A DNA stretch of 39,921 bases from the NCBI RefSeq assembly GCF_017115045.1, contig NZ_JABXKK010000128.1:1-39921 (forward strand). The letters run 5' to 3'. The notes beneath the pieces were generated by a model. It was not told the DNA's origin. It saw only the letters and a program-made list of their open reading frames with translations, and ran no database searches. Positions 25,851 through 33,843 of the stretch are shown one piece after another (the stretch's first letter is position 1; each line of letters starts with the position of its first letter). The position numbers were made by a program, and so were the translations under genes. The stretch is from Nostoc sp. NMS8. Lineage in GTDB: Bacteria > Cyanobacteriota > Cyanobacteriia > Cyanobacteriales > Nostocaceae.

Positions 25851-26693
25851 TTATTTAGTGCGCCAAGGATTTGTAACTTGATTCGGTAAAAATACTTGAG
25901 CGAATCTGTCAAAAACCCTTGTATATAAGGAACGAGTAATATTTTTAGCATACTGAGGTCGATAAGGATAAGTACAGTGAAGAACCTTAATTTGATCCTG
26001 AATATTATAAGCATCCTGCCACTTACTGAGATAATTATAGGTAGGTGGTAAGACTTTTTTATGAGGTTTTACAGATGCGATCGCAGATGCAAAAGCTCCT
26101 TGATCTTTTAGAAGCAATTTATCTTGATTGTTTTTGACAATCTCAAAATAACGTTGAAATTCTTCAAAAAATATCTTGGTTACTTCTGTCTTACGGAAAG
26201 CCATAAAACCGCCATTGTACTGAACACTATCTGCTTGTAATGGTAAGCCTACAGATTGCAAAATTGGCAAAACATTCGGCAAAAGCTCTTCCTGTTTTCC
26301 ACGTAGTAAATTTGTAGCTTTCAGAATAGAAGGTTGCACATCTTCAGTTAACAAAAAATCATATTCATCCAAATACTCAAATACATCGTTGATATCAGAA
26401 AGTAAGCAAATATCTGAATCGAGGTAAATCGTGTTATCAAACTCTGAGGCTGCATATAAAGCCAGTTTGGCTTGCCTTGACGCTAAAACAGTATTTTCAT
26501 TTGTAGGAGCCGGCTTTAAAATTACATTTTTGAAAGCTTTTAATAACGGATAGAGAACTACCGGAACTTGGTCAATTAAAATAATTATCGGCTCTTGATG
26601 AAACTTTCTAATCGCTGCTAAAAAATGAATGCAGTCTTGAAAAGAATAAAGACCAGTTAGAATTGTAATAAATCCTCTAGTTTTTGTCGACAT
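25851..26693 (-). CDS. GT8-like glycosyltransferase
   Basis: 280 residues from ATG 26693; the longer reading from 26708 is less likely. Motifs: STKTRGFITILTGLYSF at the N-terminus, donor site YLDSDICLLSDI (DSD 92-94), QYNGGFMAFRKTEV, KDQGAFASAIA and a late VLHCTYPYRP, which fits the His-containing end of GT-A retaining transferases. Only distantly similar to the three tandem paralogues. First gene of the locus. Specificity unknown. Confidence 0.8.
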   Translation of the reverse strand: MSTKTRGFITILTGLYSFQDCIHFLAAIRKFHQEPIIILIDQVPVVLYPLLKAFKNVILKPAPTNENTVLASRQAKLALYAASEFDNTIYLDSDICLLSDINDVFEYLDEYDFLLTEDVQPSILKATNLLRGKQEELLPNVLPILQSVGLPLQADSVQYNGGFMAFRKTEVTKIFFEEFQRYFEIVKNNQDKLLLKDQGAFASAIASVKPHKKVLPPTYNYLSKWQDAYNIQDQIKVLHCTYPYRPQYAKNITRSLYTRVFDRFAQVFLPNQVTNPWRTK

Positions 26694-27113
26694 AAATAAA
26701 ATTAACAATTAGTGTTTACTTTTGAAACTAAAAATGTATTTATTCTCAAAAAATCTTACTCTAGTTTAAGTTCTAACTAAATCTGATAGAGTAGAGATCA
26801 GCAAAATAATAACTAAACAATTTATTTTTTATCAAAAAGATAATGAAATAATGAAATAAATATAACTTTGTATTTGAGGCTATTCCCAGAGGAATTTTAC
26901 TGAGTAAGTTTGTCGGAATTTTACTTTTTTAAGTATATTTACTGCGTAAATAGAGTTTTATGCTGTATAATGATCGTAGTTAATATTGTATATAGCTATA
27001 ATGAACTAAAGTATAAATACTTGATATAGCTTGTCCAAGTAGCATTACCATTCACTGGAATGTAAGATTGCTACTCAATACCAAACATTTATGTTGTAAG
27101 GGAGGCAGAGGTA
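26694..27113. other. AT-rich divergent intergenic region
   Basis: 420 bp between the glycan locus and gloB. TATAAT boxes occur at 26966-26971 and 26997-27002 on the + strand, the second overlapping a TATAGCTATA palindrome (26991-27000), and may drive gloB; -35 elements are poor. No ORF seen. Confidence 0.5.
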
Positions 27114-27887
27114 ATGCAGGTAATCCGTCTGGAAGCACTCTCAGACAACTACATATTCTTACTACACGATCGCAAACAAAATATTGCCGCCGTTGTCGAT
27201 CCAGCAGAATCTCAATCAGTATTAAAAAAACTGGCAGAATTAAAAGCTGAGTTGGTAGCAATTTTCAACACCCACCACCATAACGATCATGTGGGTGGTA
27301 ATAAGCAATTAATAGAAGAATTTCCCCAACTGATAGTTTACGGTGGAGCCGAAGATCGTGGGAGAATTCCTGGACAGCAGGTGTTTTTGCAACAAAGCGA
27401 TCGCGTCCAGTTTGCAGACCGCATAGCTGAAGTTATCTTCGTCCCCGGACATACCCGCGCTCATATCGCTTACTACTTTCCCCCCGAAAAGGCTGGTGAG
27501 ACAGGTGATTTATTTTGCGGCGATACCTTATTTTCTGGTGGTTGTGGTCGCTTGTTTGAAGGAACACCAACCCAAATGGTGGACTCTTTAAGCAAACTGC
27601 GTTCTCTACCGGATGATACATATATCTGGTGTGCCCACGAATACACTTTAAACAATCTGCAATTTGCCCTAACTGTAGATGGCGACAATGCCGACTTACA
27701 AAAACGCTTCAATGAAGTGAAGGCTTACCGTAGCCGAGGCGAAGCTACCATACCGTCGCGGCTGGGAATCGAGAAGCGAACCAATCCCTTTTTACGTTGG
27801 GATCAACCATCATTACAATCAACCGTTAAGGGTAGCAATGGAGTGGAAATCTTTGCACGTATACGGGAAATGAAAAATAACTTTTAG
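27114..27887 (+). CDS. gloB: hydroxyacylglutathione hydrolase (glyoxalase II)
   Basis: 257 residues, the normal size. It hydrolyses S-D-lactoylglutathione in the glyoxalase pathway that clears methylglyoxal. The metallo-beta-lactamase metal site is THHHNDH (53-59), followed by the family blocks PGHTRAHIAYYF, GDLFCGDTLFSGGCGRLFEGTP and WCAHEYTLNNLQFA. The C-terminal region includes RTNPFLRW, the substrate-binding feature of glyoxalase II. A good Shine-Dalgarno GGGAGGCAGAGG lies before the ATG. The gene order gloB, rplI, dnaB places it next to conserved housekeeping genes. Confidence 0.94.
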   Translation: MQVIRLEALSDNYIFLLHDRKQNIAAVVDPAESQSVLKKLAELKAELVAIFNTHHHNDHVGGNKQLIEEFPQLIVYGGAEDRGRIPGQQVFLQQSDRVQFADRIAEVIFVPGHTRAHIAYYFPPEKAGETGDLFCGDTLFSGGCGRLFEGTPTQMVDSLSKLRSLPDDTYIWCAHEYTLNNLQFALTVDGDNADLQKRFNEVKAYRSRGEATIPSRLGIEKRTNPFLRWDQPSLQSTVKGSNGVEIFARIREMKNNF

Positions 27888-28113
27888 GTATTGGGCATTG
27901 GGCATTGGTTCATCTTCCTATTCCCTATTCCCCAGTTCCCAGTCCCTAATCCTCCAACTTTCTAGGGCGAATAGTTGCGATCGCACCCTTTCTTTCGCTA
28001 CGATCTGTAAGCTTTAGGGTATTAAGGCAAAAAGCTTGGAATACAGCACTGAGATTGTGAGCTATGCTGCCCAAACCCAAATTAATCAGATTTTACAGGA
28101 AAAACGAAAAACG

Positions 28114-28572
28114 ATGGCGAAACGTGTGCAGTTAGTTTTAAATCAAGATATTAGCAAGCTAGGAAAATCTGGCGACTTAGTAGAAGTAGCTCCTGGCTAC
28201 GCTCGTAACTATCTGATTCCTCAGAAATTGGCAACCAATGCCACTCCTGGTATTCTCAAGCAAGTAGAACGCCGTCGCGAACAAGAACGTCAACGGCAAT
28301 TAGAACTCAGACAACAAGCTCTTGAACAAAAAGAATCTTTAGAAAAAGTTGGCAGCTTGACAATTGCCAAGCCAGTTGGTGAAAACGAAGCAATTTTCGG
28401 TACTATCACCACCCAAGATGTTGTAGATGCAATTAAGGCAGCTACCGGTCAAGAAATCGATCGGCGTGGAATTACCATCCCCGATATCAACCACCTTGGT
28501 ACTTATCAAGCCGAAATCAAGCTGCATTCGGAAGTAGCGGCGCAAGTCGATATTCAAGTAGTCGCTAGCTAA
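28114..28572 (+). CDS. rplI: 50S ribosomal protein L9
   Basis: 152 residues from ATG 28114, the normal length; the frame opens upstream at 28036 but the extra residues are not L9-like, and ACAGGAAAA precedes this ATG. The N-terminal rRNA-binding domain has VQLVLNQDISKLGKSGDLVEV and GYARNYLIPQKLA; the long connecting helix spans about 42-75, and the C-terminal domain has GSLTIAKPVGENEAIFGTITTQDVVDAI. It stabilises the L1-stalk base of the 50S subunit. Located just upstream of dnaB, a common bacterial order. Confidence 0.95.
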   Translation: MAKRVQLVLNQDISKLGKSGDLVEVAPGYARNYLIPQKLATNATPGILKQVERRREQERQRQLELRQQALEQKESLEKVGSLTIAKPVGENEAIFGTITTQDVVDAIKAATGQEIDRRGITIPDINHLGTYQAEIKLHSEVAAQVDIQVVAS

Positions 28573-28660
28573 CTCAGGTGAGAGGCAAAAGGACGCAAAG
28601 ATGAGGGGGATAAGGATGAGGGAGCAAGGGAAGTAAAAGTGAATAACTCCTAACTCCTGT

Positions 28661-28717
28661 ACAGACGCGATTAATCGCGTCTCTAATCCTACACAGATGC
28701 GATTAATCGCGTCTCTA
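28661..28717. repeat. two tandem palindromic units in the rplI-dnaB gap
   Basis: Two copies (28661-28685 and 28693-28717), 32 bp apart, of ACAG(A)(C/T)GCGATTAATCGCGT-CTCTA. Each is almost self-complementary around GATTAATC. Such units are a common Nostoc dispersed repeat. They lie 27 bp before the dnaB ATG. Confidence 0.8.
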
Positions 28718-28743
28718 GCAAAATATCAAAACTAAAATCGTTT

Positions 28744-30105
28744 ATGGCTGAAGAACGGAGTTTTCAAGGCGATGGTAGCGATGCCTATGGCGGTAAACTA
28801 CGCCTCCCACCCCAAAATATAGAAGCGGAAGAAGCGATTTTGGGTGGTATTTTGCTAGATCCAGAAGCGATTAGTCGAGTTAGCGATCGCCTTCTTCCCG
28901 AAGCTTTTTACATTAGCGCTCACAAAGATATTTATCAGGCAGCTGTGAGGCTCCACGCCCAAGGTAAACCCACAGACTTACTCTCAGTCACCAGTTGGCT
29001 AACTGACAATGAAATGCTAGCCCGCATTGGTGGCAGAAATAAATTAGCAACTCTGGTAGACCGCACAGTGTCAGCCGTTAACATCGACGCTTTAGCAGGA
29101 TTGGTGATGGAAAAATACCTGCGGCGACAGTTAATTAAAGCTGGCAATGAAATTGTACATCTTGGTTATGAGACAGAAACCGAGTTACCACAGGTTTTAG
29201 ATCAAGCAGAACAGAAAGTATTCGGCGTTACTCAAGAGCGTCCCCAATCAGGTTTAGTTCACATTTCTGATACTTTAATTAATAATTTTCAGGATATTGA
29301 AGATAGAAATCAAGGCATCGCCTTACCTGGAATTCCCTGCGGATTTTACGATTTAGATGCGATGACCAGCGGCTTTCAGCGTTCTGATTTGATTATTATC
29401 GCGGGCCGCCCATCAATGGGAAAAACAGCATTTTGCTTAAACCTAGCTCATAATATTGCCGCTTCTTATAAATTACCAGTTGCTTTTTTCAGCTTGGAAA
29501 TGTCCAAAGAGCAACTGACGCAACGTCTATTAGCTAGCGAAGCGCAAATTGAAAGTAGTTATTTGCGAACTGGCCGCCTCAGTCAAACACAATGGGAACC
29601 TTTAAGCCGTGCTATTGGTATCCTTTCCGAGATGCCAATTTATATTGACGACACGCCGAATATCACAGTCACACAAATGCGTAGTCAGTCAAGAAGATTG
29701 CAAGCTGAAATAGGAACTGAATTAGGATTAATTGTAATAGATTACCTGCAATTGATGGAAGGAGCAGGCGATAATCGCGTACAAGAATTATCAAAAATTA
29801 CGCGACAACTCAAAGGTTTGGCGCGGGAATTATCTGTACCCGTTATTGCCTTATCTCAGTTGAGTCGCGGGGTGGAAGCACGCACTAACAAACGCCCGAT
29901 GTTATCTGATTTGAGAGAAAGCGGAAGTATTGAACAAGACGCCGATTTAGTAATAATGTTGTACCGCGATGAATATTACTCTCCCGATACTCCCGATCGC
30001 GGCATTGCAGAAGTTATTATAGCTAAACACCGCAACGGGCCTACGGGTACAGCGAAACTTTTGTTCAATCCACAGTTTACAAAGTTTCAAAATTTAAAAA
30101 TTTAG
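28744..30105 (+). CDS. dnaB: replicative DNA helicase DnaB
   Basis: 453 residues, the intein-free size; some cyanobacterial DnaB proteins carry inteins. Starts with an N-terminal collar domain (PPQNIEAEEAILGGILLDPEAI), then the RecA-like motor: Walker A GRPSMGKT (221-228), FFSLEMSKEQLTQRLL, Walker B LIVIDYLQLM, ALSQLSRGVEAR and SDLRESGSIEQDADLV. It unwinds DNA at the replication fork as a hexamer. No clear Shine-Dalgarno is seen before the ATG. No terminator is recognised downstream; a GCATTGG-type heptad region lies at 30188-30200. Confidence 0.96.
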   Translation: MAEERSFQGDGSDAYGGKLRLPPQNIEAEEAILGGILLDPEAISRVSDRLLPEAFYISAHKDIYQAAVRLHAQGKPTDLLSVTSWLTDNEMLARIGGRNKLATLVDRTVSAVNIDALAGLVMEKYLRRQLIKAGNEIVHLGYETETELPQVLDQAEQKVFGVTQERPQSGLVHISDTLINNFQDIEDRNQGIALPGIPCGFYDLDAMTSGFQRSDLIIIAGRPSMGKTAFCLNLAHNIAASYKLPVAFFSLEMSKEQLTQRLLASEAQIESSYLRTGRLSQTQWEPLSRAIGILSEMPIYIDDTPNITVTQMRSQSRRLQAEIGTELGLIVIDYLQLMEGAGDNRVQELSKITRQLKGLARELSVPVIALSQLSRGVEARTNKRPMLSDLRESGSIEQDADLVIMLYRDEYYSPDTPDRGIAEVIIAKHRNGPTGTAKLLFNPQFTKFQNLKI

Positions 30106-30270
30106 CCTCAAAGTTACAGATACTTTTCTCATGTTTTCTAGCTGTACTTCTGCCCTATCCGTACTCTGAAATACCTAATTTTTTTGATAAGGCATTGGGC
30201 ATTGAGAACACAGAGAATAAAAACTTCTTTTAATAATTCTCCCTTGTCCCCAGTACCCAATCCCTAGTCC

Positions 30271-30792
30271 CTATTTTACTCCCAGCAATTCCACTTCAAA
30301 AATTAGAGTTGCATTGGGTGGAATCACGCCACCAGCACCACGAGCGCCATAGCCTAACTCTGGGGGGATGATTAACTTACGAAGACCCCCTATTTTAATT
30401 GTGCTAACTCCTTCATCCCAACCTTTGATTACCTGTCCAGCACCGATTTTAAAGCTGAAGGGCTGACCGCGATCGCGTGAACTATCAAACTGAGTACCAT
30501 CTTCTAGAGTGCCGACATAGTGAACTTCAACCGTTTGTCCAGGTTTAGGAGTCGCCCCAGTCCCCTCTTTTAAATCGACGTACTTTAATCCAGAGGGGGT
30601 AGTTACAGCATTAGCATCTGACATAGTATTACTCGCAATTAAGATATTGTTTTCAGTTACAGCTGTGGATACTGGCGGCGTTTGGGTCAACTCAGCAGCA
30701 ATGGCAGTACTCTGTTTACTGCCTACTTGCCCCACAAATAAAAGCACAACACACACCAGCATGAACGCCACGCTGAGGAAAATTGGTTTCAA
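30271..30792 (-). CDS. exported FKBP-type peptidyl-prolyl cis-trans isomerase
   Basis: 173 residues. Hydrophobic N-terminal signal segment (about 4-22, PIFLSVAFMLVCVVLLFVG) and a 50-residue linker come before the FKBP domain (about 65-173). That domain contains VEVHYVGTLEDGTQFDSS, FSFKIGAGQVIKGWDEGV, LIIPPELGYGARGAGGVIPPNATLIFEVELL. Active-site residues of the FK506-binding pocket (Tyr in HYVG, Asp in FDSS, Trp in GWDEGV, Tyr in GYG, Phe in LIFEVEL) are present, so isomerase activity is expected. Acts in the periplasm or thylakoid lumen. Confidence 0.93.
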   Translation of the reverse strand: MKPIFLSVAFMLVCVVLLFVGQVGSKQSTAIAAELTQTPPVSTAVTENNILIASNTMSDANAVTTPSGLKYVDLKEGTGATPKPGQTVEVHYVGTLEDGTQFDSSRDRGQPFSFKIGAGQVIKGWDEGVSTIKIGGLRKLIIPPELGYGARGAGGVIPPNATLIFEVELLGVK

Positions 30793-30870
30793 AATCAGTT
30801 CTCCTTACTTAAGTATCCTGGCAAAAACATTACCAACAGGACACAATTAGTTTAAATCAGAAAGGGCGTT

Positions 30871-31191
30871 TTAACGCCAAAGCTTATTTTCTAAATCGCG
30901 CAATTGACGCTCTAAACGGTCAATTCTACCCCGCAGTTCGTCCACTTCCGACTGGCGAGCCACTCCCAAATCCTGCATCATATTTCGCATTTGCCGCTGC
31001 ATTTGGATATCGAAATTTCCCTGTTCCGACTTTAACTGCTGGGCAATATCATCTATTACTGCCTTGGCTTGCTCAGGATTGAGCTTACCGTCTTTAACTA
31101 AATCATCGCTGACTTGCCGCAGTTTTTCTGCGACTATAGACGTTGTGCCAAGACCGACCATCATTAGCTGTTGTAACCAGTTGTTGTCCAT
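30871..31191 (-). CDS. phasin/UbiK-like small coiled-coil protein
   Basis: 106 residues. N-terminal helix MDNNWLQQLMMVGLGTTSIVAEKLRQVSDD, a short KLNPEQAKAVIDDI turn and a C-terminal coiled coil RQSEVDELRGRIDRLERQL. The layout resembles the phasin-like/UbiK (BMFP) proteins, which associate with membranes and lipid or granule surfaces. No catalytic residues. An 80-bp gap separates it from the FKBP gene on the same strand. Confidence 0.7.
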   Translation of the reverse strand: MDNNWLQQLMMVGLGTTSIVAEKLRQVSDDLVKDGKLNPEQAKAVIDDIAQQLKSEQGNFDIQMQRQMRNMMQDLGVARQSEVDELRGRIDRLERQLRDLENKLWR

Positions 31192-31527
31192 ACTCCCTTC
31201 CTCTTAACTTATTAACCAGCCGTCCCTTGCTCCTGAGTGTAGGCAATCAAGCTTCTTAAAGCGTGGTTATTCTAGCCTACAGCTCTATTTTGGCAAATTG
31301 GCAAGCACAGGGATAAGGATCGAAGGTCGTGATTATACAACTCCTCAAGTTTAAAGTTGCCCAAATTTATCTATATTTGGCGATGTCAGAGACGATTCCC
31401 ATATAATTACAAAGCTCACATTCACCGCAAAGGGTGAGTGTGAGTAGTTCATGGGAAGATTTTATCTAGAAAGAGGCACAAATTTGGAGCGATCGCTGAA
31501 TATCAGGATTTATCCTTAAAGGACAAG
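31192..31527. other. gap with a hairpin, downstream of the 2TM gene
   Basis: 336 bp. A 12-bp hairpin (31415-31426 with 31433-31444, loop GCAAAG, one mismatch or wobble pair) lies 84 bp past the stop of the 2TM-domain gene on the minus strand. It is followed by a weak TTTGTAAT and may be its terminator. Otherwise nothing recognised. Confidence 0.5.
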
Positions 31528-31938
31528 TTAAATTTGTGTACGCCATTTCTGAAAGGCAATCTCGTAATCCTCTGATTTGCTCTGATAAACACTCCACCAA
31601 TGAAAAAATAGTCCTAATCCCCATCCTAATACTGGGAAAATAGCCCAAAAATAACTAGGACTAGTGATTAAGTTTAAGAGAATGAGGAATAAATTCACCG
31701 CTAGGAAAGAAATAACGTGTGTCCAAAAGGCTCTGCGTCGGAAAGTATTAAATCTGTGTCGTAAACGTTCCTCTTCTCGTTGAGCCAACCATTTTTGTTC
31801 AGTTGCTTCCAACATCTTAGAAGAAATACCTAATTCAGATGCCATTTCTAAAAGCTGTTCTCGTGAAAATTCACCTTTGTCTTTACGAGTGAGTGCTTTT
31901 TGCAGGATTTGTTCTACATCTTCAAAATCGTAAGTCAT
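31528..31938 (-). CDS. 2TM-domain membrane protein
   Basis: 136 residues. Residues 1-60 form a helical soluble region (EQILQKALTRKDKGEFSREQLLEMASELGISSKMLE), then the 2TM domain with two segments at about 75-93 and 97-113 (FWTHVISFLAVNLFLILL and FWAIFPVLGWGLGLFFHW). The short basic loop RHRFNTFRRRAF precedes the first segment. This small domain is found alone or fused to regulators. Function unknown. Confidence 0.8.
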   Translation of the reverse strand: MTYDFEDVEQILQKALTRKDKGEFSREQLLEMASELGISSKMLEATEQKWLAQREEERLRHRFNTFRRRAFWTHVISFLAVNLFLILLNLITSPSYFWAIFPVLGWGLGLFFHWWSVYQSKSEDYEIAFQKWRTQI

Positions 31939-32432
31939 TTTAATTACCTTATAAGTTTGTGTGTAAATGCGCCTTTTATTTCACGAAATTATCTCTCGGT
32001 TTCGTTCAATTCAGTTAGCAAATGCATCCACATTTTGCACTTAATACTTAGTTACATTCGCAACACTATTATTTTCTCACAATTGATTTATGGCTACTGT
32101 ATTTGTCAATACCTCTATAATTACTTTGATGAGTGCGATCGCTATTACGGCATTAAGCCAAAGATTTTGTTAGCTCGATTCCAGGTAAAGAACCAACTAC
32201 ATCTTGCTGCCTCAATCGAGTAAATATCGCTGAAACAACTTTTTGAAATTTCCGCAAATATTAAATTTAATGGAAGATTTAAGATATCAGGAAGGGTGTA
32301 CGCTACCTAGTAGTCTGTCAAGTTTAATTTGATAGGTTCGAGTTTGCGCTAAAGTGCAAACTACAAACAATCCACACCCCTCAACTATTTCTTGATAGAC
32401 CAGTGGGAATGCGTCAATAGAGGACTCAATCA
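31939..32432. other. gene-free gap upstream of ParA, with palindrome
   Basis: 494 bp. Contains a 27-codon ORF with one hydrophobic stretch (32090-32173, no Shine-Dalgarno), an HIP1 site near 32138, and a 22-bp imperfect palindrome (32341-32362) 70 bp before the ParA start. The longer ORF reading at 31900-32223 is not convincing. Confidence 0.5.
32341..32362 (+). promoter_or_regulatory. candidate operator palindrome upstream of ParA
   Basis: AGTTTGC and GCAAACT arms, 8 nt apart, with further pairing (CT/AG) inside. Position suggests a protein-binding site or autoregulation. Confidence 0.4.
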
Positions 32433-33317
32433 ATGGGATATGTAATTGCTACTGCAAATATGAAAGGTGGCGTTGGTAAAACCACTCTCACCGTCAATTT
32501 AGCTACCTGTTTAGCTAAAAATCATGGCAAGCGGGTGCTTGTCCTTGATTTAGATAGCCAAATTAGCGCCACACTCAGTTTGATGTCGCCTTTAGATTTT
32601 GCCAAGCGCCGTAAACAAAGCAAGACATTTAGGTATCTTATAGACGAAGTTATCAATCCAGACCCACAAGCAAAACTCACAATTCAGGATATCATTCAAT
32701 CCCCGGTTTGTAATCTTCCCGGACTGGATTTGTTACCAGGAGACATCGATTTGTATGATGAATTTGTTGTTTCAGAAATGCTGCATAAACAAGCAACTGC
32801 TTTGGGTGAACAAGACTTTGAAACGATTTGGAATCGCTTTGAAAGGGTTTTGATTAACAACATCTTAAAACCAGTACGTCAAGAATATGATTTTATCTTG
32901 CTCGATTGTGCCCCTGGCTATAATCTATTGACTCGTAGCGCTTTGGCTGCTAGTGATTTCTACATACTTCCTGCTAAACCAGAACCATTATCTGTAGTAG
33001 GTATTCAACTGTTAGAAAGACGGATTGCCCAATTAAAAGACAGTCATGGACATGAAACAAAAATAAATATAAAAATGTTGGGAATCGTATTTAGTATGTC
33101 CAGCGCTAACCTGCTCACTGGTAGATACTACAAACAGGTAATGCACCGCGTTGTTGAAGATTTTGGTGTAGAAAAAATTTGTAAAGTACAAATACCAGTT
33201 GATGTCAATGTTGCTAAAGCTGTTGATAGTTTTATGCCAGCTGTTTTAAATGCTCCCCAATCAGCAGGTTCAAAAGCATTCTTTCAGTTAACTCAGGAGT
33301 TGTTGCAAAAGCTGTAG
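32433..33317 (+). CDS. orphan ParA/MinD-family ATPase
   Basis: 294 residues. Deviant Walker A KGGVGKTT (11-18), switch I-like DLDSQISATLSL, Walker B-like FILLDCAPGYNLLTRSALAASDFYILPAKPEPLSVVG. The last block fits ParA-type P-loop ATPases that position DNA, carboxysomes or chemoreceptors. A long insertion (LTIQDIIQSPVCNLPGLDLLPGDIDLYDEF) is also ParA-like. No parB, mcd-like or chemotaxis gene is adjacent, so the cargo is unknown. Ribosome site GAGGA lies 9 nt before the ATG. A palindrome upstream may autoregulate it. Confidence 0.88.
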   Translation: MGYVIATANMKGGVGKTTLTVNLATCLAKNHGKRVLVLDLDSQISATLSLMSPLDFAKRRKQSKTFRYLIDEVINPDPQAKLTIQDIIQSPVCNLPGLDLLPGDIDLYDEFVVSEMLHKQATALGEQDFETIWNRFERVLINNILKPVRQEYDFILLDCAPGYNLLTRSALAASDFYILPAKPEPLSVVGIQLLERRIAQLKDSHGHETKINIKMLGIVFSMSSANLLTGRYYKQVMHRVVEDFGVEKICKVQIPVDVNVAKAVDSFMPAVLNAPQSAGSKAFFQLTQELLQKL

Positions 33318-33843
33318 CCCTACTTAATCATTTATGAGCTACACGATTTCCGACTTATCGAACAGAATTCAGTAGTCAGGAGCGGAGTCTCCTGCTCCGC
33401 TCCTGTTAGCGTAGCTTATTCTGACTTCTGAATTGTTCTTCAAGAAATTAGAGATATGAGTGAAAATGAATGTATAGACGTGGAAATTAGCGTTTATACA
33501 AGCGTTTCCGGCAAATAATAATTATTTTCACCATATATCTATTAAATTAGGTCGTAAATCTGAATATTTCCATTTTTATAAAGCTTTGAAGAAAGAGAAT
33601 TCATACTTGATTGGCGCAAAAAAAGCTACGTAAAACAAATCTCAAATCCCAATTTTAAAATTCTCTATTAAAAAAAAAATCTTATAGGTATGGGGTCATT
33701 CTAAAATCTAAAATCCACAATTAAATGACAAATAATTTATCTTTTTCTAAAGTTCAGCAGTTATACGGAAGCTATAATTGGTGAGATTCAGCTATTGAGT
33801 GAAAAGGTAAGTAAATCTCACTAAGAAACTCACTGAGAAACCA
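33318..33843. other. gap with dispersed hairpin element
   Basis: 526 bp, mostly AT-rich. The hairpin element lies at 33363-33435. No ORF recognised; the region upstream of 33844 has TATA-like stretches without a clear -35. Confidence 0.5.
33363..33435. repeat. 73-bp nested inverted-repeat element
   Basis: Outer arms GAATTCAGTAGTCAG (33365-33379) and CTGACTTCTGAATT (33421-33434); inner 11-bp perfect stem CAGGAGCGGAG (33377-33387) with CTCCGCTCCTG (33395-33405). No coding capacity. Confidence 0.7.

Noticed and set aside
28036..28113. 26-residue extension of L9
   Set aside because: Not L9-like; the conserved MAKRVQLVL start is at 28114.
28744..30105. Intein in DnaB
   Set aside because: The protein is 453 residues and the motor motifs are uninterrupted.
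31900..32223. 107-codon ORF on the + strand
   Set aside because: It starts antisense inside the 2TM-domain gene, has no recognisable family features or Shine-Dalgarno, and its composition (Ile/Tyr/Cys-rich) looks like AT-rich noise.
32330..32365. Possible tRNA T-loop (GGTTCGAG)
   Set aside because: No acceptor, D or anticodon arms can be drawn around it; the sequence forms a simple palindrome instead.
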